Assembly (NCBI RefSeq): GCF_000482245.1
Contig: NZ_AWNH01000071.1
Coordinates: 62,001 to 126,000 of the forward strand
Direction of reading: 5' to 3'
Source of the DNA: Leptolyngbya sp. Heron Island J
GTDB lineage: Bacteria > Cyanobacteriota > Cyanobacteriia > Phormidesmidales > Phormidesmidaceae
DNA: 64,000 bases
The first letter of the stretch is position 1. Each line of letters starts with the position of its first letter. The notes beneath the pieces are model-generated. The model saw only the letters and a list, made by a program, of their open reading frames with translations, was not told the DNA's origin and did not search any database. Positions 54,690 to 64,000 of the stretch are shown piece by piece. Both the position numbers and the translations under genes were made by a program.

Positions 54690-55391
54690 CTAATTGTTGC
54701 TTTTAGTTGGGCGGAAAGGATTTAGAAAGTTAACCAACGAATAGACATTACGGGATTGAACCCACAATCTGCCTGTGCCACTAAAGCGAGCCACCAAGCC
54801 CTCTCCACCAAAAATACCGGTCCTTAAGCCTCTAAACGATAGGCCACTAATCATTTCAATGTTATAGCTGAGAGTATCTTCAAAGGCGACGATATAGCCG
54901 GTATCTACTACATAGTCGCCTTCTACAGGAATCTCTAAAATTGCACCAAACGAACTAAACCAAAAGTCGCCCTGGCCAGTCACCTTTAAAAGAAAAAGTG
55001 ACTCTCCACTAAAAAAGCCTTTAAATCCTTGAAATTTACTATCAATAGCAACCTCTGGTCCAGCGGCGACAAAACCTGATGATTGCACCATCAGGTTTTG
55101 TCTGCCATCCAAAACATAGTGTTGAATATCACCAGGTACACCTGGTGATATGTACAAGTCTCCAGATTGCCCCTGAGCTGTAAACTCGCTGATAAATAGG
55201 GATTCACCGCCCAGCATGCGACCCAGGCCTTTTTTCCATCCGCCTTTAACTTTAGACTTCATCTCAATACAGCTGTCCATCGCTGCCATAGCACCTGCTT
55301 CTGCAGACACTGTTTGGTTAGGTTTTAGACTGAGCTTGAGCGACGCATAAGCTGGGTTATGGTCGATGGTGTATGCAATTTCAGTACTCAT
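54690..55391 (-). CDS. AIM24 family protein (TIGR00266), third of three paralogues
   Basis: A 233-residue beta-rich protein of the AIM24/TIGR00266 family, whose mitochondrial member affects cristae and membrane organisation; bacterial roles are undefined. Typical cues are SAEAGAMAAMDSCIEMKSKV, LGGESLFISEFTAQGQSGD, and YVVDTGYIVAFEDTLSYNIE. GESLF occurs twice, as in the paralogues. The C-terminus ends LVNFLNPFRPTKS. The gene sits 16 bases before the M48 protease gene, suggesting shared function. No signal peptide or membrane segment is seen. Confidence 0.92.
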   Translation of the reverse strand: MSTEIAYTIDHNPAYASLKLSLKPNQTVSAEAGAMAAMDSCIEMKSKVKGGWKKGLGRMLGGESLFISEFTAQGQSGDLYISPGVPGDIQHYVLDGRQNLMVQSSGFVAAGPEVAIDSKFQGFKGFFSGESLFLLKVTGQGDFWFSSFGAILEIPVEGDYVVDTGYIVAFEDTLSYNIEMISGLSFRGLRTGIFGGEGLVARFSGTGRLWVQSRNVYSLVNFLNPFRPTKSNN

Positions 55392-55492
55392 ATAGCTTAG
55401 TTCCTGTTTGCTGGCTGATTTATAGCGGTTGGGTATCGGCTTCGCTCACCCCTCAGTTGTTTTTAACCTTAGCTAGGTGAGCGGAATCGAAC

Positions 55493-56170
55493 CTAACGAG
55501 GGGGAAGCTTACTGCCGACTAAGCGCCCGAATGAGCCAGGATTGTGGGTTTGGCAAAAGACTTTACCGTGGCCTCTAAACTGACAGACAAAACCTTCTCC
55601 ACCAAAAACCGCGCCGAGCCAGCTTTTATTGGCTTTAGCAATGCTGTAGTCGAGGGTACGTTCAAAGGCAACAATATGACCTGTATCTACCACGTAATCT
55701 CCGTCTACCTCCACTTCATAAATGCCTCCAAAAGCACTGAGTAGGACCAAGCCGGAGCCACTGGCTGTAAGCCAAAAAAGAGACTCTCCCGAAAAAAGAC
55801 TTTTGAAACCGGTGAACCCTAAGTCAATATCGACACCTGGGGTACTGGCCATATAGCCTGTGGATTGGACGACGAGTTCTGTTTCGTCGAGGGTATAGGG
55901 GAGAATGTCACCAATGAGTTTGGGGGCCAGGTATAATTCTGCAGAACTATTGCCTGAGCGAAAAACGCTCATGAACAGGGATTCCCCGGCCAACATTCGC
56001 TTTAAACCGCCAAAGACACCGCCACCTTTGCCTTTACGGAGCGTGGTGCTGACGTTGACAAAGCCGCTCATGGCAACCATGGCTCCGGCTTCGACAATCA
56101 GCTCCTCTTGGGGATCCATTAAGATTTTTGCGATCGCGCTATCCGGCTGATGTAAAAGCTCAAGTTTCAT
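55493..56170 (-). CDS. AIM24 family protein (TIGR00266), second of three paralogues
   Basis: A 225-residue paralogue of the neighbouring genes. Shared features are VEAGAMVAMSGFVNVSTTLR, RMLAGESLFMSVFRSGNSSA, the SLFWLTASGSGLVLLSAFGG stretch and DTGHIVAFERTLDYSIAK. The C-terminus is short and ends in a Pro-Pro-Arg. The gene lies 101 bases before the third copy and 45 bases after the first, all in the same direction, so the three are probably one transcript. It is diverged from both neighbours and so is not a recent duplication. Confidence 0.92.
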   Translation of the reverse strand: MKLELLHQPDSAIAKILMDPQEELIVEAGAMVAMSGFVNVSTTLRKGKGGGVFGGLKRMLAGESLFMSVFRSGNSSAELYLAPKLIGDILPYTLDETELVVQSTGYMASTPGVDIDLGFTGFKSLFSGESLFWLTASGSGLVLLSAFGGIYEVEVDGDYVVDTGHIVAFERTLDYSIAKANKSWLGAVFGGEGFVCQFRGHGKVFCQTHNPGSFGRLVGSKLPPR

Positions 56171-56215
56171 ATGCTTGTAGATTTATATAAGTGTTGTTAG
56201 GGCGTCTCAGCTTCT

Positions 56216-56887
56216 CTAACGCAGCTTTGTTCTGAGAAATCGCACCAACCCATCCATACTGCGAGACTGCAGATATATTTTGCCGCGCCCTTGCAGACGA
56301 TTGATAAACCCTTCTCCAGAGGTAACGGAACTCACCATTCCCCCTGAGAGCCCAACATTCATTTTTATACCGGGTTCATAGGCCACCAAATGACCGTTAT
56401 CCACAATGAATTCATCTTTGACATAGACTTCCGAAAGACCGCCATAGGCCCCAAAGAAGACCAAACCTCGTCCGCTCAGCTTGAGCTTAAACAGACCTTC
56501 ACCCGCAAACCAACTAGCAAACCCAGCCCACTGCATACTTACTTTGATGCCAGCACTATGGGCAATATAGGCCCCAGGCTGTAAGCACAGCTCATTGCCA
56601 TTGAGTTCCATTCGGGTGATGTCACCTACCGTAGATTGGGTGAGCACCAACTCTTGAGGACTATCGGTGCGATTGGCAAATTGATTCAAAAACAGAGATT
56701 CGCCACCGAAAAACGACTTGAGCAGCCCTGGAATTAACCCGCCAAAAAAGCCTGTGTTCATGGACAATTGCCCGTCCATGCTAGCCATTGCCCCTGCTTC
56801 TGCAAAAATACGCTCCCCTGGCTGCAGGGTAATGAATAAGGTGGCAAACGCTGGCTTATAGCGAATTTTATACTTCATCGCTAACAC
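56216..56887 (-). CDS. AIM24 family protein (TIGR00266), first of three paralogues
   Basis: A 223-residue AIM24-type protein that opens the tandem group. Family cues are FAEAGAMASMDGQLSMNTGF, LKSFFGGESLFLNQFANRTD and YGGLSEVYVKDEFIVDNGHL, then VAYEPGIKMNVGLSGG. The opening MKYKIRYKPAFATLFITLQP fits the family better than the first possible Met. It has no signal peptide. Whether these proteins form mixed complexes is unknown, but three linked, diverged copies suggest distinct subunits. Confidence 0.92.
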   Translation of the reverse strand: MLAMKYKIRYKPAFATLFITLQPGERIFAEAGAMASMDGQLSMNTGFFGGLIPGLLKSFFGGESLFLNQFANRTDSPQELVLTQSTVGDITRMELNGNELCLQPGAYIAHSAGIKVSMQWAGFASWFAGEGLFKLKLSGRGLVFFGAYGGLSEVYVKDEFIVDNGHLVAYEPGIKMNVGLSGGMVSSVTSGEGFINRLQGRGKIYLQSRSMDGLVRFLRTKLR

Positions 56888-57026
56888 TCCCGTAGATAGG
56901 TCGGATGGGTGTCATCCTTCTCAGACTACCTAGATCGGGCAGGAAAGTAACAGCGGGAGTTGATAAAGCTCAACATAAACATCTGCCTAGATATACAACC
57001 TGGGCTAATGCAAAATTGGATAAAGT

Positions 57027-57692
57027 TTATATGGGCTGAGGGGTTTGGTTATTTCGTTGATCACATTTCATACGTACCCACTGCCGAAAATCAATTTCTG
57101 CGGCTACTTCGTCAAGTAGGGCCGCTTCGAGAAATTGATATAAATCTCTCTTCTCAACGATGGTAAATATTGGTGAACGTTCCTGCTCAATATAGTTGCC
57201 ACTATCGAGACACAAAATCTGCCAGATTTGGCCGTTGAATCGCCAAAACTCGGGTACACCCATGCTGGCATAGAGGGCATTCTTATTAATATCTGTGTGG
57301 GTAATATCAACTTCAACGACCAAGTCCGGTGGCGGGTCAGCGCTCAAATCAATTTCATGATCCGCGACTAAATTGTAGTTCTGAATATAATATCCGTTGT
57401 CCGGTTCTGCACTTTTAAGTAAGTCTTCTCTATCCAGGGTGGTAGATCCCATTGTTTTGATTTTCAGACCCAGCTCTACTACCAAAATGCGTATAAATAG
57501 CTCAATCAGTCGAGCCAGACGCTCATGGCTCTCTAAGGGCATTGTGATTTCAAGAACTCCGGCATCGTAGGTAAACCTAGTGCGAGTACGCTCGGTCAAT
57601 AGCTGCTGAATTTGCTTAAAGCCACCCCAGTCTAAATCGCGAAACGCCATCCGCTTTTCACCAACGGGTTTTGCCGGGGATTTCAAATACAT
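57027..57692 (-). CDS. Uma2 family endonuclease-like protein (DUF820)
   Basis: A 221-residue Uma2 protein. This family, very abundant in cyanobacteria, has a restriction-endonuclease-like fold but few biochemical data. Characteristic stretches are LDWGGFKQIQQLLTERTRTR near the start, YDAGVLEITMPLESHE, SAEPDNGYYIQNYNLV, and DPPPDLVVEVDITHTDINKN, whose VVEVD carries the candidate catalytic acidic residues. The C-terminus has PEFWRFNGQIWQILCL. It stands alone, and mobile gene families of this kind are often strain-specific. Confidence 0.9.
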   Translation of the reverse strand: MYLKSPAKPVGEKRMAFRDLDWGGFKQIQQLLTERTRTRFTYDAGVLEITMPLESHERLARLIELFIRILVVELGLKIKTMGSTTLDREDLLKSAEPDNGYYIQNYNLVADHEIDLSADPPPDLVVEVDITHTDINKNALYASMGVPEFWRFNGQIWQILCLDSGNYIEQERSPIFTIVEKRDLYQFLEAALLDEVAAEIDFRQWVRMKCDQRNNQTPQPI

Positions 57693-57737
57693 AGTAGTGT
57701 GTGCGCCACCTCTCAGGCAGTTCCCCTTGATCGTACC

Positions 57738-58121
57738 TCAATCGTGCAGATGAGAGGGGGCTGGGGCATCACTGGTTAACCCTTGTGCAGCTGCATCCGT
57801 TTTTGCGGCCATAATAAAATCATTGCGATGCAGTCCATTGAGCGCATGGGTCCACCAGGTAACAGTGACCTTGCCCCACTCAGTTAGTAAGGCTGGATGA
57901 TGTTGTTCTGCTTCGGCAATTTCACCTACCTTGTTGGTAAACTCTAGGGCGGTCTTAAAATTACTAAAGTTATAAACCCGTTGCAGCTGTTGAACGCCAT
58001 CCACAGGGATAATATCCCAGTCTGGAATCTGAGGTTTTAACTCTGCAACTTCAGCATCACTAGCTGGCGGAACTTTACCACTGCAGGGAATACAGATTTG
58101 ACTGGTTAACAAATTACTCAT
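57738..58121 (-). CDS. 4a-hydroxytetrahydrobiopterin dehydratase (PCD/DCoH)
   Basis: Pterin-4a-carbinolamine dehydratase recycles the pterin cofactor of aromatic amino-acid hydroxylases and may have other roles in cyanobacteria. This 127-residue protein has the core [20 protein letters not shown] with the conserved His pair, and a preceding [20 protein letters not shown] helix. The N-terminus contains a [10 protein letters not shown] stretch whose Cys pair is typical of the cyanobacterial form. No hydroxylase gene is close by. It is separated from acnB by 68 bases but oriented the same way. Confidence 0.92.
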   Translation of the reverse strand: MSNLLTSQICIPCSGKVPPASDAEVAELKPQIPDWDIIPVDGVQQLQRVYNFSNFKTALEFTNKVGEIAEAEQHHPALLTEWGKVTVTWWTHALNGLHRNDFIMAAKTDAAAQGLTSDAPAPSHLHD

Positions 58122-58189
58122 TTATGTCTTTTCTCCTAAGTGCAATTGGCAAGGACTTTTAGTTCGTAAGCCCTTGCCTAAAACTCTCT

Positions 58190-60799
58190 TTAACTAGCTG
58201 AGATTGCTTCTTTTTCGATTTTCTCTTCTTCATCTTTAGAGACTACACGTCCCTCATCTTCAAACCCTTTAATTTGGTCAAAGTTAAGATAGCGATAGAG
58301 ATCATCGGCAAAGGGATCAATCTTCTTGGCAACAATCTCCAAATACTCATCCATATTGGGAATTCGACCCAGCAACGCACAGGCAGCTGCTAGTTCTGCA
58401 GAACCCAGATAGACCTGAGCACCTTTACCCATACGGTTGTTAAAGTTACGGGTGGATGTGGAGAAGACGGTGGCTCCATCTTCTACACGGGCCTGGTTAC
58501 CCATGCAAAGAGAACAGCCAGGCATCTCTGTCCGCGCTCCAGCGGCGGCAAAGGTGCCGTAGTAACCTTCCTCGCGCAGCTGGTGTTCATCCATCCGGGT
58601 AGGTGGACAAATCCAAAGCCGTCCTTTGACGGTGCCTGCCCCTTCAAGCACTTTGGCTGATGCTCGATAGTGACCAATATTGGTCATACAGGAACCAATA
58701 AATACCTCATCAACTCTGTCGTCAACAACTTCTGAGAGAGCTTTGATATTGTCGGGATCGTTGGGAGCAGCGACTAAAGGCTCTTTGATTTCGTTGAGGT
58801 CAATCTCAATCACTTCGGCATACTCAGCATCTGCATCTGCTGACATTAAGCTGGGTTTTGCCAACCAGTCTTCCATGGCTGCAATCCGTCGAGCCAGAGT
58901 GCGAGCATCTGAATAGCCACGGGCAATCATGTTTTTCATCAATGCCACGTTGGACCGCAGATATTCGGCAACAGTCTCTTCGTTTAGTTTAATGGTGCAG
59001 CCTGCGGCAGAACGCTCGGCTGTTGCGTCGGTTAGTTCAAACGCCTGCTCTAACTTCAGATCGGGTAGACCTTCCATTTCGATGATGCGGCCAGAGAAGA
59101 CATTCTTCTTGTTTTTCTTTTCGACGGTTAACAAACCTTTTTGAATCGCCACATAGGGAATGGCGTTGACGATATCGCGCAGGGTGATGCCTGGCTGGAG
59201 TTCGCCTTTGAATTTGACTAACACCGACTCGGGCATATCTAACGGCATGGCACCGATAGCGGCGGCAAATGCGACCAGACCAGATCCAGCTGGGAAGGAA
59301 ATTCCTAAGGGGAAACGGGTGTGGGAGTCACCGCCTGTACCGACTGTATCTGGCATTAACATACGGTTTAACCAGGAGTGAATGATGCCATCCCCTGGCT
59401 CTAGGGCAACTCCACCGCGCGAGGCAAAGAAGTCGGGGAGAGTGGCGTGGGTTTCTACATCTACTGGTTTGGGATAGGCGGCTGTGTGACAGAAGGTTTG
59501 CAGCACCAGTCCTGCACTAAAGCCAAGACAGGCCAGCTCCTTCATTTCATCACGGGTCATAGGGCCAGTGGTGTCCTGGGAACCTACCGTGGTCATTAAA
59601 GGTTCGCAGGACATGCAGGGACGGACACCGGGTAAACCGCAGGCTTTACCTACCATTTTCTGGGCCAGAGTATAGCCTTTACCGGTCTCAGCTGGAGGAG
59701 CAGGTCTTACAAAGACGTTGCTGGGTTGGAGTCCTAACGCGGCCCGAGTTTTATCGGTGAGCGCCCGACCAATCATTAGGGGAATACGACCGCCCGCTCT
59801 CACCTCATCTAAAATTGTCTCGGGGGTGAGGCTAAAGGTGGAAATAACTTTGCCGTCTTTAGTGATTTCGCCTTTGCTCACATGGATGGTGATGACATCA
59901 CCGGTTTCCATTTGGGAGACGTCACATTCAATGGGCAGCGCCCCAGAGTCCTCGGCTGTGTTGAAGAAAATTGGGGCGATTTTGCTACCCAAAATGTAAC
60001 CGCCTGTGCGCTTGTTGGGGACGTGGGGAATATCTTCGCCCAAATGCCAGATCACTGAGTTCATGGCCGACTTGCGGGAGGAACCGGTGCCGACGACGTC
60101 ACCGACGTAGGCCACAGGATTGCCCTTGGTTTTTAGTTCGGCAATGGTTTCTAAGGCATCGGGCATCCTTGATTCCAGCATAACCAGGCCGTGAAGAGGG
60201 ATGTCTGGGCGACTGGTGGCGTGGGGAGCCGGAGAGAGATCGTCTGTATTGGTTTCGCCAGGGACTTTAAAAACTGTGATGTCGATGGTGTCGGGTACCT
60301 TGGGCTTGTTCGTAAACCACTCGGCTGTTGCCCAAGCCTCAACTACTTGCTGAGCATAATCGCTGCCTTTGTCACTGCTTTTGGCCATGGCTAAGACGTC
60401 ATTAAAGGTGTCGTATACCAGCAGCGTCTTTTTGAGGGAATCAGTGGCGGCTTGGGCCAGTTCTGCCTGGTTAGATTTGAGTAGATCCACGAGGGCCTGA
60501 ACGTTATAGCCACCTAACATGGTGCCAAGTAGCTGAACGGCCTCAAGGGGAGGAATTAATGGACTAGTCGCTTCGCCTTTGGCAATGGCAGTCAGGAAGG
60601 ATGCTTTGACATAGGATGCTTGGTCAACGCCGGGGGGGATGCGATCGCAAAGCAAATGCATCAAAAACTCAGTTTCACCCTCAGGCGGATTTTTCAAAAG
60701 CTCACACAGATCAGCAGTTTGCTCAGCATTCAGTGGCAGTGGTGGGATTCCTAACGCTGCCCGTTCGTCGACATGTGCTCTATACTGCTTTAACATCAC
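58190..60799 (-). CDS. acnB: Aconitate hydratase B (AcnB)
   Basis: AcnB interconverts citrate and isocitrate through cis-aconitate, and often 2-methylisocitrate. The 869-residue protein has the AcnB order: an N-terminal helical HEAT-like domain with [19 protein letters not shown], a swivel domain with [20 protein letters not shown], and a 4Fe-4S catalytic part. Cluster Cys lie in [14 protein letters not shown] and [13 protein letters not shown] (a C-x2-C pair), and active-site residues appear in [14 protein letters not shown]. Length matches the 850-900 residue norm. It is the usual aconitase of cyanobacteria. Nothing upstream on the same strand appears co-transcribed. Confidence 0.97.
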   Translation of the reverse strand: MMLKQYRAHVDERAALGIPPLPLNAEQTADLCELLKNPPEGETEFLMHLLCDRIPPGVDQASYVKASFLTAIAKGEATSPLIPPLEAVQLLGTMLGGYNVQALVDLLKSNQAELAQAATDSLKKTLLVYDTFNDVLAMAKSSDKGSDYAQQVVEAWATAEWFTNKPKVPDTIDITVFKVPGETNTDDLSPAPHATSRPDIPLHGLVMLESRMPDALETIAELKTKGNPVAYVGDVVGTGSSRKSAMNSVIWHLGEDIPHVPNKRTGGYILGSKIAPIFFNTAEDSGALPIECDVSQMETGDVITIHVSKGEITKDGKVISTFSLTPETILDEVRAGGRIPLMIGRALTDKTRAALGLQPSNVFVRPAPPAETGKGYTLAQKMVGKACGLPGVRPCMSCEPLMTTVGSQDTTGPMTRDEMKELACLGFSAGLVLQTFCHTAAYPKPVDVETHATLPDFFASRGGVALEPGDGIIHSWLNRMLMPDTVGTGGDSHTRFPLGISFPAGSGLVAFAAAIGAMPLDMPESVLVKFKGELQPGITLRDIVNAIPYVAIQKGLLTVEKKNKKNVFSGRIIEMEGLPDLKLEQAFELTDATAERSAAGCTIKLNEETVAEYLRSNVALMKNMIARGYSDARTLARRIAAMEDWLAKPSLMSADADAEYAEVIEIDLNEIKEPLVAAPNDPDNIKALSEVVDDRVDEVFIGSCMTNIGHYRASAKVLEGAGTVKGRLWICPPTRMDEHQLREEGYYGTFAAAGARTEMPGCSLCMGNQARVEDGATVFSTSTRNFNNRMGKGAQVYLGSAELAAACALLGRIPNMDEYLEIVAKKIDPFADDLYRYLNFDQIKGFEDEGRVVSKDEEEKIEKEAISAS

Positions 60800-60982
60800 T
60801 TATCCCTGAGAGTGTAATAAAAACTTAAGCTTTTTTGAACGACAATATTAAACCAAAATCGCCATCTATCCCAATTCTAGCGCACAAAAGTCAATGCTTG
60901 AATTGCCTGTGTGACAAGGCTTTGACTATTTATATTCCCTATGCATTTCATAAATGTAGCCATACTAGATCAGCATAGCTAA

Positions 60983-61014
60983 ACAGGCCTAGCGAAGTTC
61001 TCGGCTAGACCTGT
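60983..61014 (-). terminator. Hairpin downstream of mscS
   Basis: ACAGGCCTAGC (60983-60993) pairs with GCTAGACCTGT (61004-61014) over 11 positions with one C-A mismatch and a 10-base loop. On the minus strand the stem ends in TGTTTAGC, a weak T-run, 62 bases beyond the mscS stop. It probably terminates mscS transcription, but efficiency may be low. Confidence 0.45.
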
Positions 61015-61075
61015 TGCTTGCTATGACATCAATAGAAGGACGCGATGTATTGTTGCTCAAGTAAGTTCAGTGCAT

Positions 61076-61924
61076 TTAAGCGGCCCGCTGATGGACGGTA
61101 AAGTGCTGTGCAGGTGCTGGGAATCCAGCCTGACCAAAGCCCTGGCGAATCACTTTGTTGGTATCAAAATATACCTGCCAGTAGTCATTGTTATTGCAGT
61201 AAGGTCGCACTGCCAAAACCGGTCCCATAGGATTAAATTCCAAAATCTCTACATCAGGAGCAGGCTCTGTCATCACATTGGGGATCTCTGCTAGCTTCTC
61301 TTTGAGTAGAGCAATAGCCTGGCTGGGCTCCACAGTGTTGTCCAGCTGAGCGACTAAATCAACCCGACGATAAGGATTGGTAGTGAAATTCTGAATTGTA
61401 TCGGAGAAAATTGTATTGTTACCGACAATCGTCATCACATTGTCCATGGTGTTGATTTTAGTGACAAACAAACCAACTTCTTCAACTGTTCCCGTGACGC
61501 CGCCTGCTGTGACAAAATCACCAACCTTGAAAGGGCGCAAAATCACTAAGAAAGCTCCGGCTGCAAAGTGAGCTAACAAACCGCTCCAGGCTGCACCAAT
61601 GGCAATGCCAGCGGCGGCTAGAAGCGCTGCGAAAGAAGTGGTCTCAATACCAAAGAAGCCAAGGATGGCAACAACTAAAACAACGTTTAGTAAAACACCA
61701 ACAGTGGACTTGAGATAGATAACTAATGTTGGATCAACTGTGGTTTTCTTCAGGCTACGGGTCAAAAGACCAATAGCAAATTTAATTAACCAGCGACCAA
61801 CAATCCAAAAAATGAGAGCCCCAACAAGTTTGAGCCCCACTCCAATCAAAATGCTGGTGGCATTGCTAGCTATATTTGTAAAAAATGCTTCATTCATTGG
61901 GATCCTTTCAGCCAAAAATTGCAT
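61076..61924 (-). CDS. mscS: Small-conductance mechanosensitive channel (MscS family)
   Basis: An osmotic-shock release channel of the inner membrane. The 282-residue protein has three or four N-terminal membrane segments (VGLKLVGALIFWIVGRWLIK and a Gly/Ala-rich pore helix with AALLAAAGIAIGAAWSGLLA), then the MscS cytoplasmic domain with RPFKVGDFVTAGGVTGTVEE and FVTKINTMDNVMTIVGNN. The C-terminal part carries LAVRPYCNNNDYWQVYFDTN. Length and order match E. coli MscS. A second Met (MNEAFFTN) nine residues in is an alternative start. Confidence 0.95.
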   Translation of the reverse strand: MQFLAERIPMNEAFFTNIASNATSILIGVGLKLVGALIFWIVGRWLIKFAIGLLTRSLKKTTVDPTLVIYLKSTVGVLLNVVLVVAILGFFGIETTSFAALLAAAGIAIGAAWSGLLAHFAAGAFLVILRPFKVGDFVTAGGVTGTVEEVGLFVTKINTMDNVMTIVGNNTIFSDTIQNFTTNPYRRVDLVAQLDNTVEPSQAIALLKEKLAEIPNVMTEPAPDVEILEFNPMGPVLAVRPYCNNNDYWQVYFDTNKVIRQGFGQAGFPAPAQHFTVHQRAA

Positions 61925-62484
61925 CTAAGAGCGAGCGTATAATATTAGAAGCAAAGATCAAATTCTTCCGCTAAAATACTTAAACTTTTTTGGGGCTCTA
62001 TGGGCTATTTTGTCCGTTATTGAGCCATTTCTCCATGAACGGGCTGTTTTCTTAGGTAAGGGATGGCTGTTGGCAACTGTCTGGTTCAGTGCTGGAGTCC
62101 GCAGCGAATTTTCATAACTGGCCACACTCTAATTTTGGATTGTGAATAGCTTCGTCGGTAGCGGTTATTTTCCGACGAATGGATGGCTAATGCTGCGAGT
62201 ATCCCAAGGAAAATATGCCAGGTTACCAGGTATCAGTCAGCTAAGTCGCCGATTGCCTGATTAGTGTTGCATTTCGAAAAGATACGTCTTTTGAGAAAAA
62301 TGCTGCTACCATGCTGCTAAAAATCAGGCTGTTTATCCCTGAGGGGCAGCAGTGTAACGATTGCTTTTTATTGCTACGGCGGCTGGATTAGTTAGCCAAT
62401 TGTGGCAAATAGTCGTTACACTAACGGCTACATTTCTGTTTGTATAACCCTATTCTTAATACCATCCAGGCTTGAGGTCATTCT
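61925..62484. other. 560-base gap between mscS and LCP genes
   Basis: No convincing coding frame is present on either strand. It must hold both divergent promoters. An 8-bp inverted repeat TTCGTCGG (62151-62158) / CCGACGAA (62172-62179) has a 13-base loop and no T-run. Short repeats of GCTGCTA occur near 62310-62326. No known small RNA was recognised. Confidence 0.45.
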
Positions 62485-63900
62485 GTGTCCATTCCACATC
62501 GCAAAAAACAACCAGCTAAGCAGCCAATAAAGAAGAAGGTGCCAGCACCTCAACAACGTCAGCGCCGTGGTTGGCTGGGAATTCCCAAGTGGGCATGGAT
62601 AACCCTATCACTGGCCAGTGTAGCCACTATTTCAGCCGGTACAGGGGCGCTGCTAGCTGTTTCTATGCATAGTCAGCCGCTTTTGCAGAGTCAACTTTCC
62701 CCAGAGGAGTCGGCTGTATTTAGTGAAGATGAACCGATTTTAGCCTCCAGCAGCTTACGCTTACCTAGGCTGACTCGTCCTGTTAATATCCTGGTGCTTG
62801 GGGTTAAGGTTTTAACCTCTGATCTGGATACGCCTGCTGAAGGTGCGGAAGATCTGGGCTATCACGCCCTTGTGAACTCTTTTGAAGGGCTATCGGACAC
62901 TATGCTCCTGCTGCGGTTTAATCCACGCACGGGGCAGCTAGTAGTGATGTCTATTCCGCGAGATACGCGAGCGCTAGTGAGTGGTGTGTTGACTAAAATC
63001 AACGAGGCCAATTTGAATGGGGGACCAGCCCTAACAGCAGAATCTATCAGTGATTTACTGGGTGGGGTGGCGATTGATCGCTATGTTCGCATCAATGTGC
63101 AAGGGGTAGAAAAGCTGATTGATGCCTTGGGTGGCGTCACGGTTAATGTGCCGCAGGACATGAAATATCAGGACGATAGTCAGCATTTGTACATTAACCT
63201 CAAGGCTGGACGCCAGCAATTAGACGGCAATCAGTCGCTGCAGTTTCTACGATTCCGCTATGACGAGAATGGTGACATTGGCCGGGTTCAGCGGCAGCAG
63301 ATGATGATGCGGGCGGTGATTGAGCAAACGTTAAACCCTGCAACTATTGCGCGATTGCCTAAGATTTTGTCGGTCATTCAATCTCATGTAGATACAAATT
63401 TGTCGGTTGAGGAATTGGTTGCCTTGGTGGGTTACGGCTCTCAGACAAGCCGATCTGATGTGCAAATGCTCATGCTGCCCGGCAACTTTAGCAGCCCCTC
63501 AGATTACAGGCTGAGCTACTGGCTGCCCAACTATGCCAGCATCGACGAAATGGTAGAGCAGTACTTTGGGCTAGAAGCTGCCCAGGTGACGGAAGCTACC
63601 AGCCCTTCATACTTGCGGGTAGTGATCCAAGACAGCACCGGAGATGACTTGGCTATCCAGACGTTGATCGATAATTTGTACGACAGCGGCTACCGTAATG
63701 TGATTGTTGGCAATGGTTTAAACGAGCTGCTGCCGGAAACGCGCATTGTGGCTCAACGGGGCGATCGCGCTAGCGCATTAACGCTAAAACAATTTTTACG
63801 GATCGGAGAGGTCCGAGTTGAAAGTACAGGCAACCTCGACTCAGATATTACAATTCAGTTGGGTGAGGATTGGCTAGGCGAACATGGAGCCGCTCTTTGA
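62485..63900 (+). CDS. LytR-CpsA-Psr (LCP) family ligase with LytR_C domain
   Basis: LCP enzymes attach polymers such as polysaccharide to peptidoglycan outside the inner membrane. The 471-residue protein has a basic cytoplasmic N-terminus, one membrane anchor (WAWITLSLASVATISAGTGA), an LCP domain with ILVLGVKVLTSD, LVVMSIPRDTRALVSG and the arginine-rich QFLRFRYDENGDIGRVQRQQ, and a C-terminal LytR_C domain from about residue 375 (YLRVVIQDSTGDD). The start is GTG, preceded by TTGAGGTCATTCT. The stop overlaps the next start by one base, TGATG, so the two genes are coupled. Confidence 0.93.
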   Translation: MSIPHRKKQPAKQPIKKKVPAPQQRQRRGWLGIPKWAWITLSLASVATISAGTGALLAVSMHSQPLLQSQLSPEESAVFSEDEPILASSSLRLPRLTRPVNILVLGVKVLTSDLDTPAEGAEDLGYHALVNSFEGLSDTMLLLRFNPRTGQLVVMSIPRDTRALVSGVLTKINEANLNGGPALTAESISDLLGGVAIDRYVRINVQGVEKLIDALGGVTVNVPQDMKYQDDSQHLYINLKAGRQQLDGNQSLQFLRFRYDENGDIGRVQRQQMMMRAVIEQTLNPATIARLPKILSVIQSHVDTNLSVEELVALVGYGSQTSRSDVQMLMLPGNFSSPSDYRLSYWLPNYASIDEMVEQYFGLEAAQVTEATSPSYLRVVIQDSTGDDLAIQTLIDNLYDSGYRNVIVGNGLNELLPETRIVAQRGDRASALTLKQFLRIGEVRVESTGNLDSDITIQLGEDWLGEHGAAL

Positions 63901-64000
63901 TGGCCAATGATCGAATCTACCAAGTAAAGTTGACTCTGACTGATAGTGAACCGTCCATATGGCGACGATTGTTGGTGAGTGCTAATACGAGTTTGGAAGA
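63900..64000 (+). CDS. pRiA4b ORF-3-like protein (partial, runs off window)
   Basis: A frame starts at the ATG overlapping the previous stop (TGATG) and reads MANDRIYQVKLTLTDSEPSI with WRRLLVSANTSL following. The sequence closely resembles the opening of plasmid pRiA4b ORF-3-like proteins, whose hallmark is Y-x-LK-x-TL... PPIWRRLLV. That family is found beside mobile elements and metabolic genes; function unknown. Only 33 residues are visible, and the 3' end is outside the window. Confidence 0.75.
   Translation, partial: MANDRIYQVKLTLTDSEPSIWRRLLVSANTSLE

Noticed and set aside
55470-55495. tRNA-like T-arm signature (GGAATCGAACC) on the minus strand
   Set aside because: The flanking bases do not form the expected five-base T-stem or an acceptor stem, and the stretch overlaps the end of an AIM24 gene.

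Overview
The window is a chromosomal segment of a cyanobacterium. The evidence is a carboxysome shell gene (ccmK4), the chlorophyll gene chlD, a complete ndhF3-ndhD3-cupA-cupS CO2-uptake operon, cyanobacterial family proteins (DUF760, DUF3134, PAP/fibrillin, XisH/XisI), a nickel superoxide dismutase with its maturation protease, and many copies of the HIP1 octamer GCGATCGC. No rRNA gene, tRNA gene, CRISPR array or intact transposase was recognised. The genus cannot be fixed from the sequence alone; a filamentous or Leptolyngbya-like lineage is only a guess.

Layout. 0-4.1 kb: tail of a probable ccmK3, ccmK4, an internally duplicated hypothetical gene, chlD, and the xisH-xisI pair. 4.3-9.2 kb: a very large CBS/PAS/GAF/GGDEF/EAL sensor split by one frameshift. 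9.2-12.0 kb: cyclopropane-fatty-acid synthase and a MATE exporter. 12.0-17.5 kb looks accessory: a ParB-like gene, a ParA fused to a restriction-type nuclease domain, palindromes upstream of it, a decayed AbiEii-type gene, a secreted SH3-like protein and an AT-rich GT-C glycosyltransferase. 17.5-22.5 kb: FAD oxidase, mraY, DUF3134, fibrillin, and a RecB/Cas4-type nuclease.

22.6-28.6 kb is the inducible high-affinity CO2-uptake NDH-1 operon, followed by an unrecognised 52-residue membrane microprotein. 28.6-32.3 kb holds ribF, an AEC transporter, a queuosine-precursor transporter and an AraC regulator. 32.3-40.2 kb is regulatory: an unknown helical protein, a 1-kb AT-rich gap, a LysR regulator, a CHASE3 histidine kinase with a NarL-type regulator, an OmpR-type regulator, a receiver-only protein and a STAS-like protein.

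40.4-49.7 kb: MoxR ATPase, dienelactone hydrolase, the nuclease inhibitor NuiA facing the nuclease NucA, sodN-sodX, GNAT, thioesterase, a tandem Usp protein, scpB, DUF760 and a Deg/HtrA protease. 49.8-57.7 kb: LysM protein with a degenerate M23 domain, HDAC-like deacetylase, TrhO, an M48 protease behind three tandem AIM24 paralogues, and Uma2. 57.7-64 kb: pterin dehydratase, acnB, MscS, an LCP ligase, and the start of a pRiA4b ORF-3-like gene.

Themes: carbon concentration (ccmK4 and NDH-1MS), oxidative and envelope stress (SodN/SodX, Deg, Usp, AIM24/M48, MscS), cell-wall assembly (MraY, LCP, LysM), and small enzyme/partner pairs (SodX acting on SodN, NuiA on NucA, XisH with XisI, ParA with ParB). 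The best candidates for something undescribed are the nuclease-ParA/ParB-Rho_N cassette, the AIM24x3-M48 operon, and the microprotein behind the CO2-uptake operon.
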